Shown here piece by piece: positions 49,257 to 62,800 of a stretch of DNA of 64,000 bases. Below the pieces are notes generated by a model. The model searched no databases. It saw nothing but the letters and a program-made list of their open reading frames with translations, and was not told the DNA's origin. The stretch is from Chondrosia reniformis. Taxonomy: Eukaryota > Porifera > Demospongiae > Chondrillida > Chondrillidae. The stretch lies in contig OX359201.1 of NCBI GenBank assembly GCA_947172415.1, positions 4,836,001-4,900,000 of the forward strand. The letters are read 5' to 3'. The first letter of the stretch is position 1. Each line of letters opens with the position of its first letter. Position numbers and translations under genes: made by a program.

Positions 49257-50666
49257 ATGGCTGAGTCTACCTCTATGCCAGTTCCAGCACCTCCATTTGC
49301 TGAAATCGTTGCTGATTCAACTTCAGCTGAACTCAAGAACACCAAGTTTGTGATGATGATAGGCTCTACTGGGAATGGCAAGAGTACTCTAGGAAACTTC
49401 CTCCTCTGTCCTGCCAGGGAGCACTGTGTGTACACATATGGCAACCAAACCTTTGCTGGAGCTGTAGCAAACTTACCTCTCACACAAGAGGTTAAGATGG
49501 CCACTGACCTAAACAGAACCATATGTCTCATGGATACTCCCGGACTGAATGAAAATCCAAAGAAAGACCTTGAACACATGGTGGCTATCATCAGGTGTTT
49601 GAAGGCAGCTGAGAAGTTGACAGCTTGCATTCTGTGTGTCAAGTTCGATAGCAAAATTGATATGCAGTATAAGGAGACCATTGAGTATTACAGCAAGCTA
49701 TTTCCTGGAATATTTGAAACAAATGTGATACTGGTAATGACATGCTTTGGAATGGATCCGGATTCTATTGAAAGAAGAAAAGACAATGGTATTGATGTAG
49801 CAAAAATACGAGCTAATACAGTTGAAGCAGTGAAAAAGTGTGCAAATATTAAAGCATCTCCAAAGGTGTTTATGATTGATTGCCTGCCAACTAAAAGTGG
49901 TCGCGAAGGAAGTGAAAAGGTTAGATCGGAAATACTTCAATGCATTACAAAGATGACCTCTGTAATGTTAGACAACTTAAGGGTATTTAAAACTGCAAGA
50001 CTGATGGCCACTGACAAGCAGAACGCTGCTCAGAAGGAGGGACGGATCAGTGCTCTTAGAGGTGAGAAACAACGCATCTCAAAGGCAATTGAAGAAAATG
50101 AAAATTGTGCAACTATTGCAAACCATAGCATTGAATACTGTAACTCATGTATTGCAGACATGAGGAATGAATTGTCAGATCTGGATTCTAACGAAAGAGA
50201 ATTTGTAGAACGTATGGAAATATCTAATTGGAAACCATGGTTTGGGACAATGGAGGTCACTTTCACATTTAATTCAGAGTTTGAAATTACCTATTGGAGT
50301 AGATGGTCCAATTGCAACTGCAGATTTATTAGATTTGAAGAAAGGCTTTATTCAATACACGGTGCTGTTAAAAGTTATGGAGGCTTGGGTAATAGGCGTA
50401 TGAATGCAACAATTGACATATATACAGACCGAAGGTACAAGAAGAAAGATCGAATCAGTGCTCTTCGGCGACTGCTGGATGATCGACGTAGTGAACTACG
50501 ATCAGCCACCAGTGATAAGTATAGATATACTTGTAATACTGAAGAATATCGCAATGAGGAAAGAAAGATAAACAAAGAAATTTCAGAGTTGTACAACAAA
50601 GTTCAAAAGTTACAAAATTGTGAAATGTCACTGAAAGAAGCTACTCAGAGAATAGAAGAACTGTAA
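49257..50666 (+). CDS. AIG1/GIMAP-like GTPase 2
   Basis: Intronless gene of 469 residues. Residues 1-212 are identical to gene 1 apart from one Leu/Pro change (GMDPDSI), including Walker A and DTPGL. From SGREGSEKVRSEIL on, the two proteins share only a family-level likeness: ELSDLDSNEREFVERM, SNWKPWFGTMEVTFTFNSE, a beta-like aromatic stretch (ITYWSRWSNCNCRF), HGAVKSYGGLGNRRMNATIDIY and a final charged coiled coil ending LKEATQRIEEL, against IKEATERLEELKTT in gene 1. The order of segments is the same, so the C-terminal halves are old paralogues while the N-terminal halves are recent copies. This fits gene conversion or a chimeric duplication. Confidence 0.88.
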   Translation: MAESTSMPVPAPPFAEIVADSTSAELKNTKFVMMIGSTGNGKSTLGNFLLCPAREHCVYTYGNQTFAGAVANLPLTQEVKMATDLNRTICLMDTPGLNENPKKDLEHMVAIIRCLKAAEKLTACILCVKFDSKIDMQYKETIEYYSKLFPGIFETNVILVMTCFGMDPDSIERRKDNGIDVAKIRANTVEAVKKCANIKASPKVFMIDCLPTKSGREGSEKVRSEILQCITKMTSVMLDNLRVFKTARLMATDKQNAAQKEGRISALRGEKQRISKAIEENENCATIANHSIEYCNSCIADMRNELSDLDSNEREFVERMEISNWKPWFGTMEVTFTFNSEFEITYWSRWSNCNCRFIRFEERLYSIHGAVKSYGGLGNRRMNATIDIYTDRRYKKKDRISALRRLLDDRRSELRSATSDKYRYTCNTEEYRNEERKINKEISELYNKVQKLQNCEMSLKEATQRIEEL

Positions 50667-50822
50667 TGGACATTTAGGTCAACAACGCTTTAGCTTATAT
50701 AGCCAGTCACCTTTAAAATTAATGTAGTGTAAAAGAAAAATCAAAAAGGTTAATTAATAATAGGGTTTATATCATGACAAAATGTTTTCAAGGTATAGTC
50801 ACGCATATGAAGTTTTCGTACA

Positions 50823-53800
50823 CTATAAAGCTGCAATATCCTGGTAAAAACCTTCTTTAGTTAAGGGTAATTCTGATTTGAAGGGTAGAAGTAATTTCCT
50901 CTTTAAGACTTCATTTTGTACTTCTCTTTCTATTAAATTCTGAATATTCTGTGCTACTTGAGGATATTTTGCCTGCTCTCGTACACTCCTTTGGAGAGAA
51001 AAGTGGATTTATGAATACCTCTTGAAAATTTAGGATTTATAAATATACTGTACATAACATAATCTCTAAATCTAATAGATAGGTAAGATATCTACATATA
51101 AATACAATGTAAACTGGTTCTATTGATTGAAGTGCACTGTAACATACTGTACATAGAAGGGAAAAGAAGGAAGAAAAGACTCCTGTATCTTCATCCAAAG
51201 CTCTCTTCAGGTTTAGTTCCCCTATAGGCTCTTTTACAGAATAGGCATATAGCATGTAGGAAAATGGTATCTTAGATTTTTCATAGAGTTATTGATTATT
51301 AAAGTGACATTGGTAGGCAACATTACTAACAAACTCTTACTGACTGACTACAACTTGACAACTAAAATTTTATTTTACATAACTTACTGCTTGACAAGGT
51401 CTTCGAGCAATTGCATATTAACTGGAAATATTCTTTTAAAGTCTGAAAGATATTTGAAATCTCCACCAATAACTACATGCCTAAAGAGGATATCAGTCCA
51501 ATCGTGCTGATGGGTGTACTTGTAACCATTGACAACAATTAAAGCCTGTACAGGTAGAGAAGGAGGCTTAAATCTGCCACATACAAGTACATACATATGT
51601 ATACGGTATATTCACAAAGGATTCACAAAAGATCAAGATCAAGAAAAAGACAAAGATTCCCAGGGTCACTGATGAAGGGCAAAATTCCCAGAAACATACA
51701 GTGCTGCATAGGGCAAAATAGTCCTAGTGTGCATAGCATACACCCAACATCAATAATAATAATAATATATATCAGGAATCAAATGCAAGGGTAAAAGATT
51801 GCGATTATCCAAATTACAGGTATAAGTAAAACATTGCGGTTAAAAGAATACTAGATGAAGCTTAAGGTGTATGGACTAGTATACAGAATTATCGAGGTGT
51901 CAAATCAACGCACATCAGAAGATTGCGGATGGGGGCAAAACTCACAATCTCGCATTCTTTAGACACATGCATTCAATTCCCCCATATATGTACATGTAAG
52001 ATAATAATTGAGGTATTCCTGGGGTGTCCCGAATGGGAATCAAGAGATATCTGACATATACATAGAGTAAGTAGTAATGTACAGTATTACTAATGTTGGT
52101 CATGGTATACAGTCTTATTTTATATGATACGTACGTACATACATACTTGCTGTACTGAAGTATGTTTGCAAAGGAAATCCTTGAATTCTGTCTTTGTGAA
52201 GTTGATAACCCTTAGACCTTGTGAGAGTAGTGACATTTGAAGGGCAACAAGACGTGCCTGTGAAATACACTTCACTCTGTGATTCATACAGTTATCCTGA
52301 AGTGGGAATATGTAATATATCTATGTACATATCTTACCTATTACAACAGACTCCACATAGTAAAATGTACCAATTCACCAATCACCCCTTTAAATAACTT
52401 ACATAAATAAAAATGGTGACTGTTTTTAAAACATTTTGACTAAATTAAACAAATCTATCTTTCTGATATTAGAAATAAACATTCAAGGTTAAAAATAGAA
52501 ATTTACGTATATCTAATTAATATCTGTGACTGCCAAATTAAAATGATTTTTCCAATGAAAAACAAATAGTTTAATCTAGTTTCTACTGCCCAAATATCCC
52601 AGTTAACTGATTGGTTTGTTGTTAAATAGGTAAATTTAGTATACAGGTTCCATTTCTCCAGACAACTGCATTTTATAAGGGAAAATCCCTATATACGTAT
52701 GTACGGTCCAAGGGAGTGGAATCCAATGCATACATCATGTGTACAATAACAATACCTTCAACACTAACCTTTTCAAAATATTCGGCTGCTGCCATGAGCT
52801 CATCCCAGACTCTCTTCAATTTCATGTTTACATCAGCTGGCAAGAAGATAGAAATATGTATCATGATGTACGTATGTGACACATGTACAGGAAGTACTGG
52901 TATAAACGGATAAAATCTGATATACTGTATAATACTTGCTAAATGAATAAGGGATCCAGCCAGACCATATTTGTCAGATAGGTGGATTCATTGCATAAAA
53001 ATGTGAGAACAGTGATTGCAGAACAGGCATAGAGTAACTGATCAAGAACTTCTAAATTGAAGTCTGCAGTAGTAGGCTGGCCCTGGAGTGCATGTAATGG
53101 CATTAACAGTTTAAACTACTGTAATTACAATAGTTTCATCAGCCTAGAATGTTTAGAAACACAGTTGGTAATAATCTTCCGATTGTCAGACATTTCGACC
53201 CAAGGGTCTTTCTTCTTCAGTGACTGTACTAAATACAATAGTATGTATGTACAGATCACCAAATGTGTGTACCCATAGAATCTATAGCCGGGAGCTACTA
53301 AAGGAAATCTAAACAATCATCAAACAACAATTTTAAAGTATTAAAATTCATTGAGAAGGAAAATCACAAGAGAGGCAGCCGGTGCCATTGGGAAATGAAC
53401 CAGAGGACTATACCATTTACTAGCAAGTAGCAGTGAGTAATGTATAGTTTTACCTTGCTTCTTAATCTTGATGGTACTGAGTTTCTTCATGGCTTGGGAC
53501 TCAATTAGAATAGCATACTCTCTGTGCATCTGAAACCTTAAGGTCAGTAAAGACATCATCTCGCTATCGTTAGGGTAGTGTCTTGTTAGATGTTCCAACA
53601 AAGCAGTCTTCAATTCTCCACTCTAATGGAACAATGAAGACAAATTCTTCAAAAGGAATTGGTTGGCCTAAGTGTTGAGTCAATTTTCATAAAACAGACA
53701 CTCATCATTTCAGTGAAACAAAATGATGAAGGCTGTATACAAGGATTCACAAAAGCTCAAGATCAATAAAAAGACAAAGATTCCTATGGTCACTGATGAA

Positions 53801-56800
53801 GGGCGGAATTCCCAGAAACAGCTGTCTGGCCCAGTGGAGAAGAAGAAGAAAGAAAAGGAAGAAAAGACTCCTGTATCTTCATCCAAAGCTCTCTCCAGGT
53901 TTAGTTCCCTATAGGCTTTTTTACAGAATAGGCATATCATGTAGGATAATGGTGCATTGGATGCTTCAAAGGATGATGTTCATATGACAACTGTTTGCAA
54001 AGTCTACTTAGAGCAGTGTTATATATATAATACTAACCTTTTCTGCATCTCTTTGTAAAAGTAGCTCAAAGTGATGATTCTTTATGAGCACATCAATGAT
54101 ATATGACATGTCCCGGAAACGTCCAATTCCAGTCAATAAACGAACCTTCCAAAACAAAGGTGAAGAAGGTAAAGGTAAGGTTACACGCAGAGGAAAGGTA
54201 AGAAAATGATAGAAGAGGTATTATCTAAATTTTACCTTATACACTATCGTTAAAAGATATATATTTATCCTATTTTCAAGCATATATACATATACGTATA
54301 CAATACAAAGACCAAGTTAAAATGGATGATGTATCTGAAGTAACAACACATGCCGCATAATAATGTACGTATGTAAATACGTAGTTAGTGCGGTATGATA
54401 TACTTACAGTAAGTGTAAACATACTACTGTTACTACTGTTTCACAGTGCTATAGATAAGCTCATTAAATTCTTTAACATGTACCCACATGGCAAATAACT
54501 TCACCTATCTGTCAACTCACCATCATACTGAGCTTCTTATGTTTAGATAGTGCATCATAGCATGCGTAGGCTTCTCTTAGAACATCAGCTATACCTTCCG
54601 TGTTACAGTCCATAGTGAAGCAATCGTGACTTCTAATCAACAGCTCAACTACAATAGGAAGCTCAGACTGACCTATGAATACAATTAGAACAAAATGGCC
54701 TCCATGAATACAATTGGAAATACATGAAGTGATAAGGGGTTTTTGTTGCGTTCATAATAAGTATCCTAATTTATTGAGATTCAGCAACAATTGTATTTAA
54801 AAACAAATTGAATGTTTCGACCCGGAGGTCTAGGATACTTGGAAATATACGTACATACGTATGTATATTTATCTCTTAGGTGCTAAGCATGTGATGTGGA
54901 AATTGTAGTAGTAGTAGGTGAATAACTTACTATTGCCAGTATTAACATTCCCTAGAACCTCTTGAGCAAACTTTAGCAAGTGTTTTCCAAAAGCTGAAGG
55001 TTTAGGACAAAGCTGAGCCAGGGAGGATGTAAACTGTTCAGAGGACATTGTGGCTGGAGCATACATTTTCAAGTAGTCCTGAGTGATCACTCTAACTGTA
55101 GCAATTCAAAATGGAGAGAAACCATCATTTATCAGCTCAATTGATAGATGTACAAATGGGAGAGAAACACTAATAATTACTTCTACTGATAGAAGTATGT
55201 AATGCTATATGTATGTACATACTCATATACATGTCTAATTATAAGTTAGGTTACCTTGGAAAAGGCCGTACAATGCTTCCTTAATACAAGTACTGAGAAG
55301 AAGTCCAACCTACATAAAGATAGCCATGTACATAGATATACACCCATCAACAACCTGTGATGAAATAGAACAATGGCTTCTGTCCAATGTCCATGATGGA
55401 CAAGGTGTGAAAAAAAGAAGGAGAAGGAGAAAAAGGAGAATAAAAACATTTGTGTAAGGGTAAGGATGGAGATTGAAACATTTTTTCTCATCAAGATACT
55501 GATCACGAGTAGCTACAATGAATGGTGAATACAAGATACATACTTACTACGTATCTCCAATAATAACTGACCTCTTCGTTTGGCAGTCTGCAAAGTCTAA
55601 CAAATTCACTTCCCAGCACATGCCTCTGAGGGCTTTTGGAAGCCAAAAGTGTCTTCAGGACTACACCAAAGGACTCTTGGATCACTGATGTGAATGGCCA
55701 TGAAATAGTCTAGAAAGAGAAACACATTACAAGACAGAACTTCAGTATGTGTCAGTATAAAAGGAAGATGTAGCTATGTATATGAGTGCGGGTGTGGGTG
55801 TGTGTGTGTGGGTGGGCGTGTAGGAGGGCATGGGAGAGAATATTGATAATACATATACATGTATGTATAAATAGATATGCAGTACCACAACACAAACAAA
55901 CAAGTATGCAACCTGTACCAGTGATATTTTGTAGCAGACAAGGATCCTCTTGACACAGTCCTTTGCAAAGGTCACAGAACTGGAGAGCTCCTCCATACAC
56001 TGAATAGCCTCTGGAATCTTAACTTTCTGCCCAGACTGTGAGGAGATGGTATCGCTGAGCTTACGCTGCAAGGTGCCTCCCGCAGCCAGCCCTTGCTCTG
56101 CCTGTAAGGGGACACCATCTTTTGGAACCATCCTCCCCTCAGCCAACATGAGACAGTGCTATACACACAGGAGCAGACACAATTCACAGTGAGTTACCTG
56201 TGGACCCCTTGATTTAGCACAGAGAGCCAAGGACTCACAAAAGATCAAGAAGAAGATAAAGTTTCCTAAGGTCACTGATGAAGGATAAAATTCCCAGAAC
56301 CACTGTCTGGCCCAGTGGAGAAGAAGAGAAGTAGAAGGAGAAGACTCTTGTATCCTCATCCTTAGCTCTCATTAGGTTTAGTTCCCTATAGGCCTTTATT
56401 TCTAAAGTAGATGTAGCATGTAAGAAAAATGGTGTGTTAGATTATTCATTTGGAGGAGAGTCTATAAAGTTGAGGTTTGAATTATTATATAAAATACTCA
56501 TATGTGTATAGTGTGGAGGCATATTAATACACACTCATAAAATGGAAAACATTAAACAAAACTTACAATGATTTTGGACACTTCTACTGATCCATACTCA
56601 AAGAGGTCAGCCAACTGCCTTGCTTCCAATATCTTGCAATCGTTGAGTAATCTTCCCAATATCACATCTAAGACATGCTGCTCCTACATATGTGTATGTG
56701 TACATGAACAATACAAACACATCATCACAGGAACCAATACTAAACTAGTCCTTTCATAATAGAGTAAGGATTTCTTCTAACTGTGTCGAACTTATCTTTG

Positions 56801-59800
56801 GAAAGGGTCATCTTTCGACTTTGGGAGCGTCTAGAGAGAACTGCATCTCTAGACGCTCCCAAAGTCGAAAGATGACCCTTTCCAAAGATAATCCTTTAAT
56901 GTAAAAAAGTTAATCTGTATAAACATAGACTAACCACTACGTACATCTTAATTTAGCCAATAGGTACACAGTACAGTACATACACATGAAGTATGTATGG
57001 GACTGAGCCTGTACAAAAGCTATGATGGAGAAATGAATATTACATCCACCATCCAAGTGACCAAAGTCTAATCTTGGCTGGGAGACCAAAGTCAAAACAA
57101 GATAAGACTTCAGTCACTTGACTGGTCGGTGTACTAATATTTATTTCTCTAACATGCAAGTAAATAGGTACTCACTTCTGAAGTTAGATTTGGAGAAGTC
57201 TTTACTTTTGGGATGCCCACATCAGTTGAAAGGACAAGCTGTGATAGATTCAGTACTCCCTTCTCCTGAGAATGATTCTCAGAAGAATCATGAAAGACAG
57301 CCATGTAAGCAGATGAGCCCTCAAAGCAAGCAGACAGTAAAGTCTTGTCACTGGCCCACCCTTTGATCTGTAGGAAGAGGAAGAAACATAAGGACAATTG
57401 CAAGCTGTAGGAAGAGGAAGAAACTTATAGACAAGCCACCAAGATGTGTTTTTTGGCTGGTGTGGTTCCTAAGAGACTCAAAGAACCCAGCTACACAGAA
57501 GTTCTTCACATGCTATAACCTTTTTGTGCACACTTCATAGTTTCAAAATCACCACGTACGTATATACGTATGTACGTACGTACATATATGGTCTTTTGAG
57601 CATCTAGAAATGCAGTTTGATTCTTAATAATCATATGTATTGACCCTGGGGGTCTTCTTCAGTGACTGATTATCAAGAAACAAACTCAGTTACTGTGTCT
57701 CAAAATGTTCAAAAGACTAAAGATATACCATCTCAAACACAAGTTAGTGCAGTTAGCTAAATACGTATACAAATCCCTATCATCTAATTCATCACCTTAT
57801 CCAAGCTCTTTTGTCTTGCAATGGCCCTGATGTGTACCATCCATATCTCTCTCTCCCTCTGCCTTATCTGACTCTCTGGGAGACTTGGAGACTCCTTAAG
57901 CCATTTCAATATCAACATGTACATCAGTGCTTGCTCAGAACTGTCAACATCAAACGTTTTAACAGTTTCCAATTGATTCTATTAAAACATTTAAGACATT
58001 AATTGATTACTAATTTTATTCCATCTAGATTTAGAGATTTAATTCATTTTTACTGAACCTAGATTTACAGGCGTAGTTTATTTCTATTCAATCTAAATTT
58101 AGAGTTAAAATTAATTGTCTAGTTAATCTAGATTTAGAGCTTCAAATATACTAAAATCTAGATTTAGAGGATTAATGCATTTTCTACTAAATGAGACTAC
58201 AAATATGTCAAACACCTCAAAGAACTGGACTGTAGCTGAAGGATCCATTTTGAATTCTTCAAATTTAGCATTACACTCTAGCCACAATTTAATCCGGTCT
58301 TCTTCATTGTTCCATAGGCTTGATTCAGAAAACTCCTTCACCATATTCAGTACCTGAAACATCACACATAAGACCTATAGTATTCAACTGCTACTATATA
58401 GTTATCATCAAGAAGTAGATATAAGGAACCACAACCCTTTACTTATGAATATATTCTAGTAGTAACTTATCTTAGAATTGGTTCATCTTTTGACATTTTG
58501 AATGTCTAAAGACACAGTTGGTGCCCTTACTAACGCTATCACCTAACGGTGGTATCACATAACAGGGGAATTTGGATCTAGTGCTGATCTTAAAGCCTTG
58601 ATTATTATCACAATTACAAAGACACAATTGGTGCCCTTACTAATGCTATCACAGTGGCATCACATATTAGGGGAATTTGGATCTAGTGCTGATCTTAAAG
58701 CCTTGAATATTATCACATGAGTCTGGATTTATTGCCACAGCATCACAGTACTAAAGCTTACACCAGGCACTAATCAGACTATAGCTATACAATACAAATC
58801 ACTTACTAAGATATGCACATGTGTTATATACGCATCTGTAGGCATATACAGTATGTGAGCTGTACAATCAGTAAGTGATGTGAATATGTTCTGAAGGGTC
58901 CTACCTCTCTCTGGACAACTTCAGGCAGTCTTAGGTACCCTTTTTCTGCACACTTCACTGCAGTTTCAAAGTTACCAGAATTGATCAATTCTGACAAAAT
59001 AAAGTCTTCACTCAATTTCACATCAACCTTATACACATCTCGGATAGTCTTCAATTTGTCATTCCTCAGAGGTTTAAAGTGTTCCACTGCACAGATGACT
59101 TGCTCAAGATCCAGTCCAGCAAGTGAAAGGATTGAACAAACATCAGAAAGTTCAACAAAAGTAAATCCTAAATATTTACATAAATAATAAAATTTGAAAT
59201 ACGATATCACTTGTAAGAGAAATAAAACTTCGAACTACGATCCACATAATAAAGTGTCAGTGAAGTTATAGGACACAAGGATAAACCTAAAAGTTGCTTC
59301 ACACATATACATGTGTCTTACCCACCTCAACAGTATGTAAGGTACCTATCATTAGTAGCTTAAGTTTTAGGATTCATATATATATATATGTATACGTATA
59401 CGTATGTAAATATGTGTGTAAATGTCTGTAAGAATATAGTGAGGTTGAAGTGGCAAATAAGCATAAAACTCATAGTTACTCGGGTGGTTCACTAACTTGG
59501 GATTAGAGCTACATTCATACATCTGATCCCTGATTATTATTAATCAATGTTGCTAGTAATCTAAATCAAGTAATACAGTACAATAATAGCAGCACCTCTC
59601 TTTTCTGCAGGTCTTTCATATTCATATCCATCAATAATATGCAGCAGTTCCAATAGTGGTAATCTCTCAAACGGTTTAGTCAGTACTGTTAGCATGTGAG
59701 AGGTCACTATACCAGTGAGGTCCTTCACCCACTGCTGGTTACCTAGGAACATCTGGAGGATAGAATATGTACGTAGACACATAAATCATTCAGGCACACA

Positions 59801-62800
59801 GACACCACAGGTATGACAGAGATACACAGGTACACAGACACCACAGATATGACAGAGACACACAGGTACACAGACACCACAGATATGACAGAGACACACA
59901 GGTACACAGGCACCACAGATATGACAGAGACACACAGGTACACAGGCACCACAGATATGACAGAGACACACAGGTACACAGGCACCACAGGTACACAGGC
60001 ACCACAGGTACACAGGTACCACAGATATGACAGAGACACACAGAAGTACGTATACACACATGGTAATATAACTATGTAGAGGACCAGTTTCCAGTCAATG
60101 CAGGTAAATAACAAACCACCACTGGAGTACACTAATAGTAATTGTTCAAGGTAAACAATTGGACATGAAGATGAGAATAGCAAGTGATTGTCTCTGTCAG
60201 TCATAGAACACAACAAAGAGCACATACATGTGTCTCTGTCGTACTCTTCCTTCTACTGAGCTCTTGCATCTTATCCTTGAAAGTCTTAAGAAGTTTTCTT
60301 CCCTTACTAAAGTCATGTTCAGTGGTTGAGTTGTGGTAGAACTGCATTATCAGCTTTAAAGGATTTTTCTGTAAAATAATATGCGCTTAGTAGACCTTCA
60401 TTACATTAATATACGTATTGTGCTAGTTGTATCATATACAGTACAAACATGGTCCCAAATTAAAATCATTCTATATGCTTGTTAACTATTGAAAACATAA
60501 AGGCAATAATTACTGCATGCTTACAGTGATGATTAAACTGTGAGTGTCATTTTACTTACCATTAGCAACAAAAGTAGATTAGTAAGATTAAAAACCATTC
60601 TCTCGACTTTAGTAACAAAGTGATACAAATTAAGCTAGCATCCAGCATACGTATATGTACATATGTACGTATATTACGTATGTGAGCAGACGTAAGTTGC
60701 TGCACTAGTCCCATAAATATGTAAGCACTTTCTATTTACAACTCACAGGGTCAAAGTACTCAAATAACAGTTGTAGGTTTAGTGTTGAAGTTTTCCCTTG
60801 TGTCACGTACGACACAATCAGGACACTAAGATCCATCAACGTCCAGGACCTCCATTGAATACCAGGGTCTTCCAGAAAGCTCACAGCAAAATTTGCCGTC
60901 TCCTGGTCCATGATAGTAAACAGCCACACACATGCACAGTCTAGGAGTTTAGGCGGAGGTCTCTGGATTCAGATACATATACAGATTGTGGAGGCAGTTC
61001 AAAGTACAGGTACATAGTGTAGGGAATATACGTACGTATATGAATATAATATTGTTTATAGACAGTTAACTTTTGACTACAGTGTTAGTACACAGTTTGC
61101 TAGTCCAGTATGAGGAATATAAATTTAATCATAGTGATAATCAATCCACAAGTGATCATTCTCAAGCATCTTGAGTAGGGATAACATGAAAGAAGTAATT
61201 GCTGGGAATCGAACCCAGGACAGCTGGTTATGACCACCAGTGCTCTGCCACTGAGCTACATTCATCACAGCAATGCTCCATTCATGTGTCCCACATGGTC
61301 TGTCACTTACATGTTAATCTACGTAGACTACCTATTATGTAATAATGCTTCAATCATGTTTCAATTTAAACTATTTAAAATAATTTATATTTCTTCAAAC
61401 TAGTGGTGATTTTGTGGTTATATGTTACACACTACCCATCTACCTATTTCAGAGGCTTACAGTTTCACAAGCTGCTAAGATGCCCAGCAGTGGCTGCCTA
61501 CTTGCAACTGCATGTGCCAGGAGACTCTTGTATGGAACTTTCTCCTCATGACACTTGAACAGAATGCTGAAGAGATCCGGAGGTACATCACTGGAGGTTA
61601 AATCTTTCACCTCCTGTGGACTCTTCTCATTTAGGGAAGGACTTCTTTGCCTGAACTGGTCATCCGCTTCCTTATCTACTCCAACCTGAAAGAAATGAAA
61701 CGGGTCCACTCAACATGACGATGTTATGATTATTACTTTTATTTTATGCACAATACTACAATACTTGTGTAATAATCCTGTGATCATTCAATGTCATCTT
61801 ACTGTATGTGTATCTAATATAAAGCCCCAGAAAAATGCATGGATTTGATATAAATAATTACTCGATTGTAAAATCTCTTCCTAAAATGGACACTGTTGGT
61901 CAATTTGTTAGATTTCTTTGGCTCATCCAAGTTAGCTGTTAGTGACAGGACGAGATGCTCAGCAATGGAACTGTCGCTAAAGTGCTTCCTGACCAATGGA
62001 ATTAGCTGCAACACGCGAGGATAAACACAATGAATATCATTATACTCTCAGATGTTGGATACTACTGGTGTACCTTTATATACGTACAACACAGATTAGT
62101 ATGTACATGTGGATTAAAGGTTTATAGCCATGATTACTTGCAACAGTAATGTATATTGGATTCACAGAAGATCAAGGTAAATAAAAGACAAAGACTCCCA
62201 GAATCACTGATGAAGGGTGAAAATCCCAGAAACAGCTGTCTGGCCCAGCAGAGAAGATGAAAGAGAAGAAAGGACTCCTGTATCTTCATCCAAAGCTCTC
62301 TCCAGGTTTAGTTCCCCTATAGGCTTTTTTACAGAATAGGCACAGCATGTAGGAAAATGGTGTATTAAATTTTTCATTGAACTGGTACAGTAGTAAGTAG
62401 TCATACAAAATTATAATTATTTAGCCTACAAATCTGGAGAGACCCTTAGCAGGATTCCACTATACTGAGACAGTTGGGGTGGAGACTAGTATGATTGCAT
62501 CACATGGACAGTTTCAATATCAACTTTTATGTGTGCTGTTACACTGTACGTATATTCGAACCTCTTCAGGTAGGAAACTGTGAACGTCTGAGTGACAGAG
62601 AAATGAGAGCCAATTCCCTTTTTTGGCACACTTTTCAAGGAAAACTGTAGAGGGTGGCAGTTTATGGACTAGACAGAACCTCTGCACCAAATCCCAAGCT
62701 TCATCAGCCTCTCGGCTACACTGCCTAAATCCCTTATCTTCGATGAAATCATCTGTTGCTTTCTCTAATCTCTCAAGAATATCCTTTGCCAATGAAGTAT

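Larger units (their letters stand above)
47875..49893. repeat. GIMAP tandem duplication, unit 2
   Basis: Second copy of the ~3-kb unit, offset about 2996 bp at the coding region. The match ends inside the coding frame at about 49893. Its pentanucleotide tract is longer and purer than in unit 1. Confidence 0.92.

Noticed and set aside
55742..56000. Separate reading frames around 55742-56000
   Set aside because: They are spatacsin exon 14 shadows plus a (GTGTGG)n intron stretch.
59743..60225. Cysteine-rich open frames (CVPVCLCHICG repeats)
   Set aside because: They are frames of the ~36-bp minisatellite in a spatacsin intron.
61195..61265. Functional tRNA gene
   Set aside because: The loop lacks U33 and the acceptor stem has mismatches, so it is listed as a tRNA-like pseudogene.
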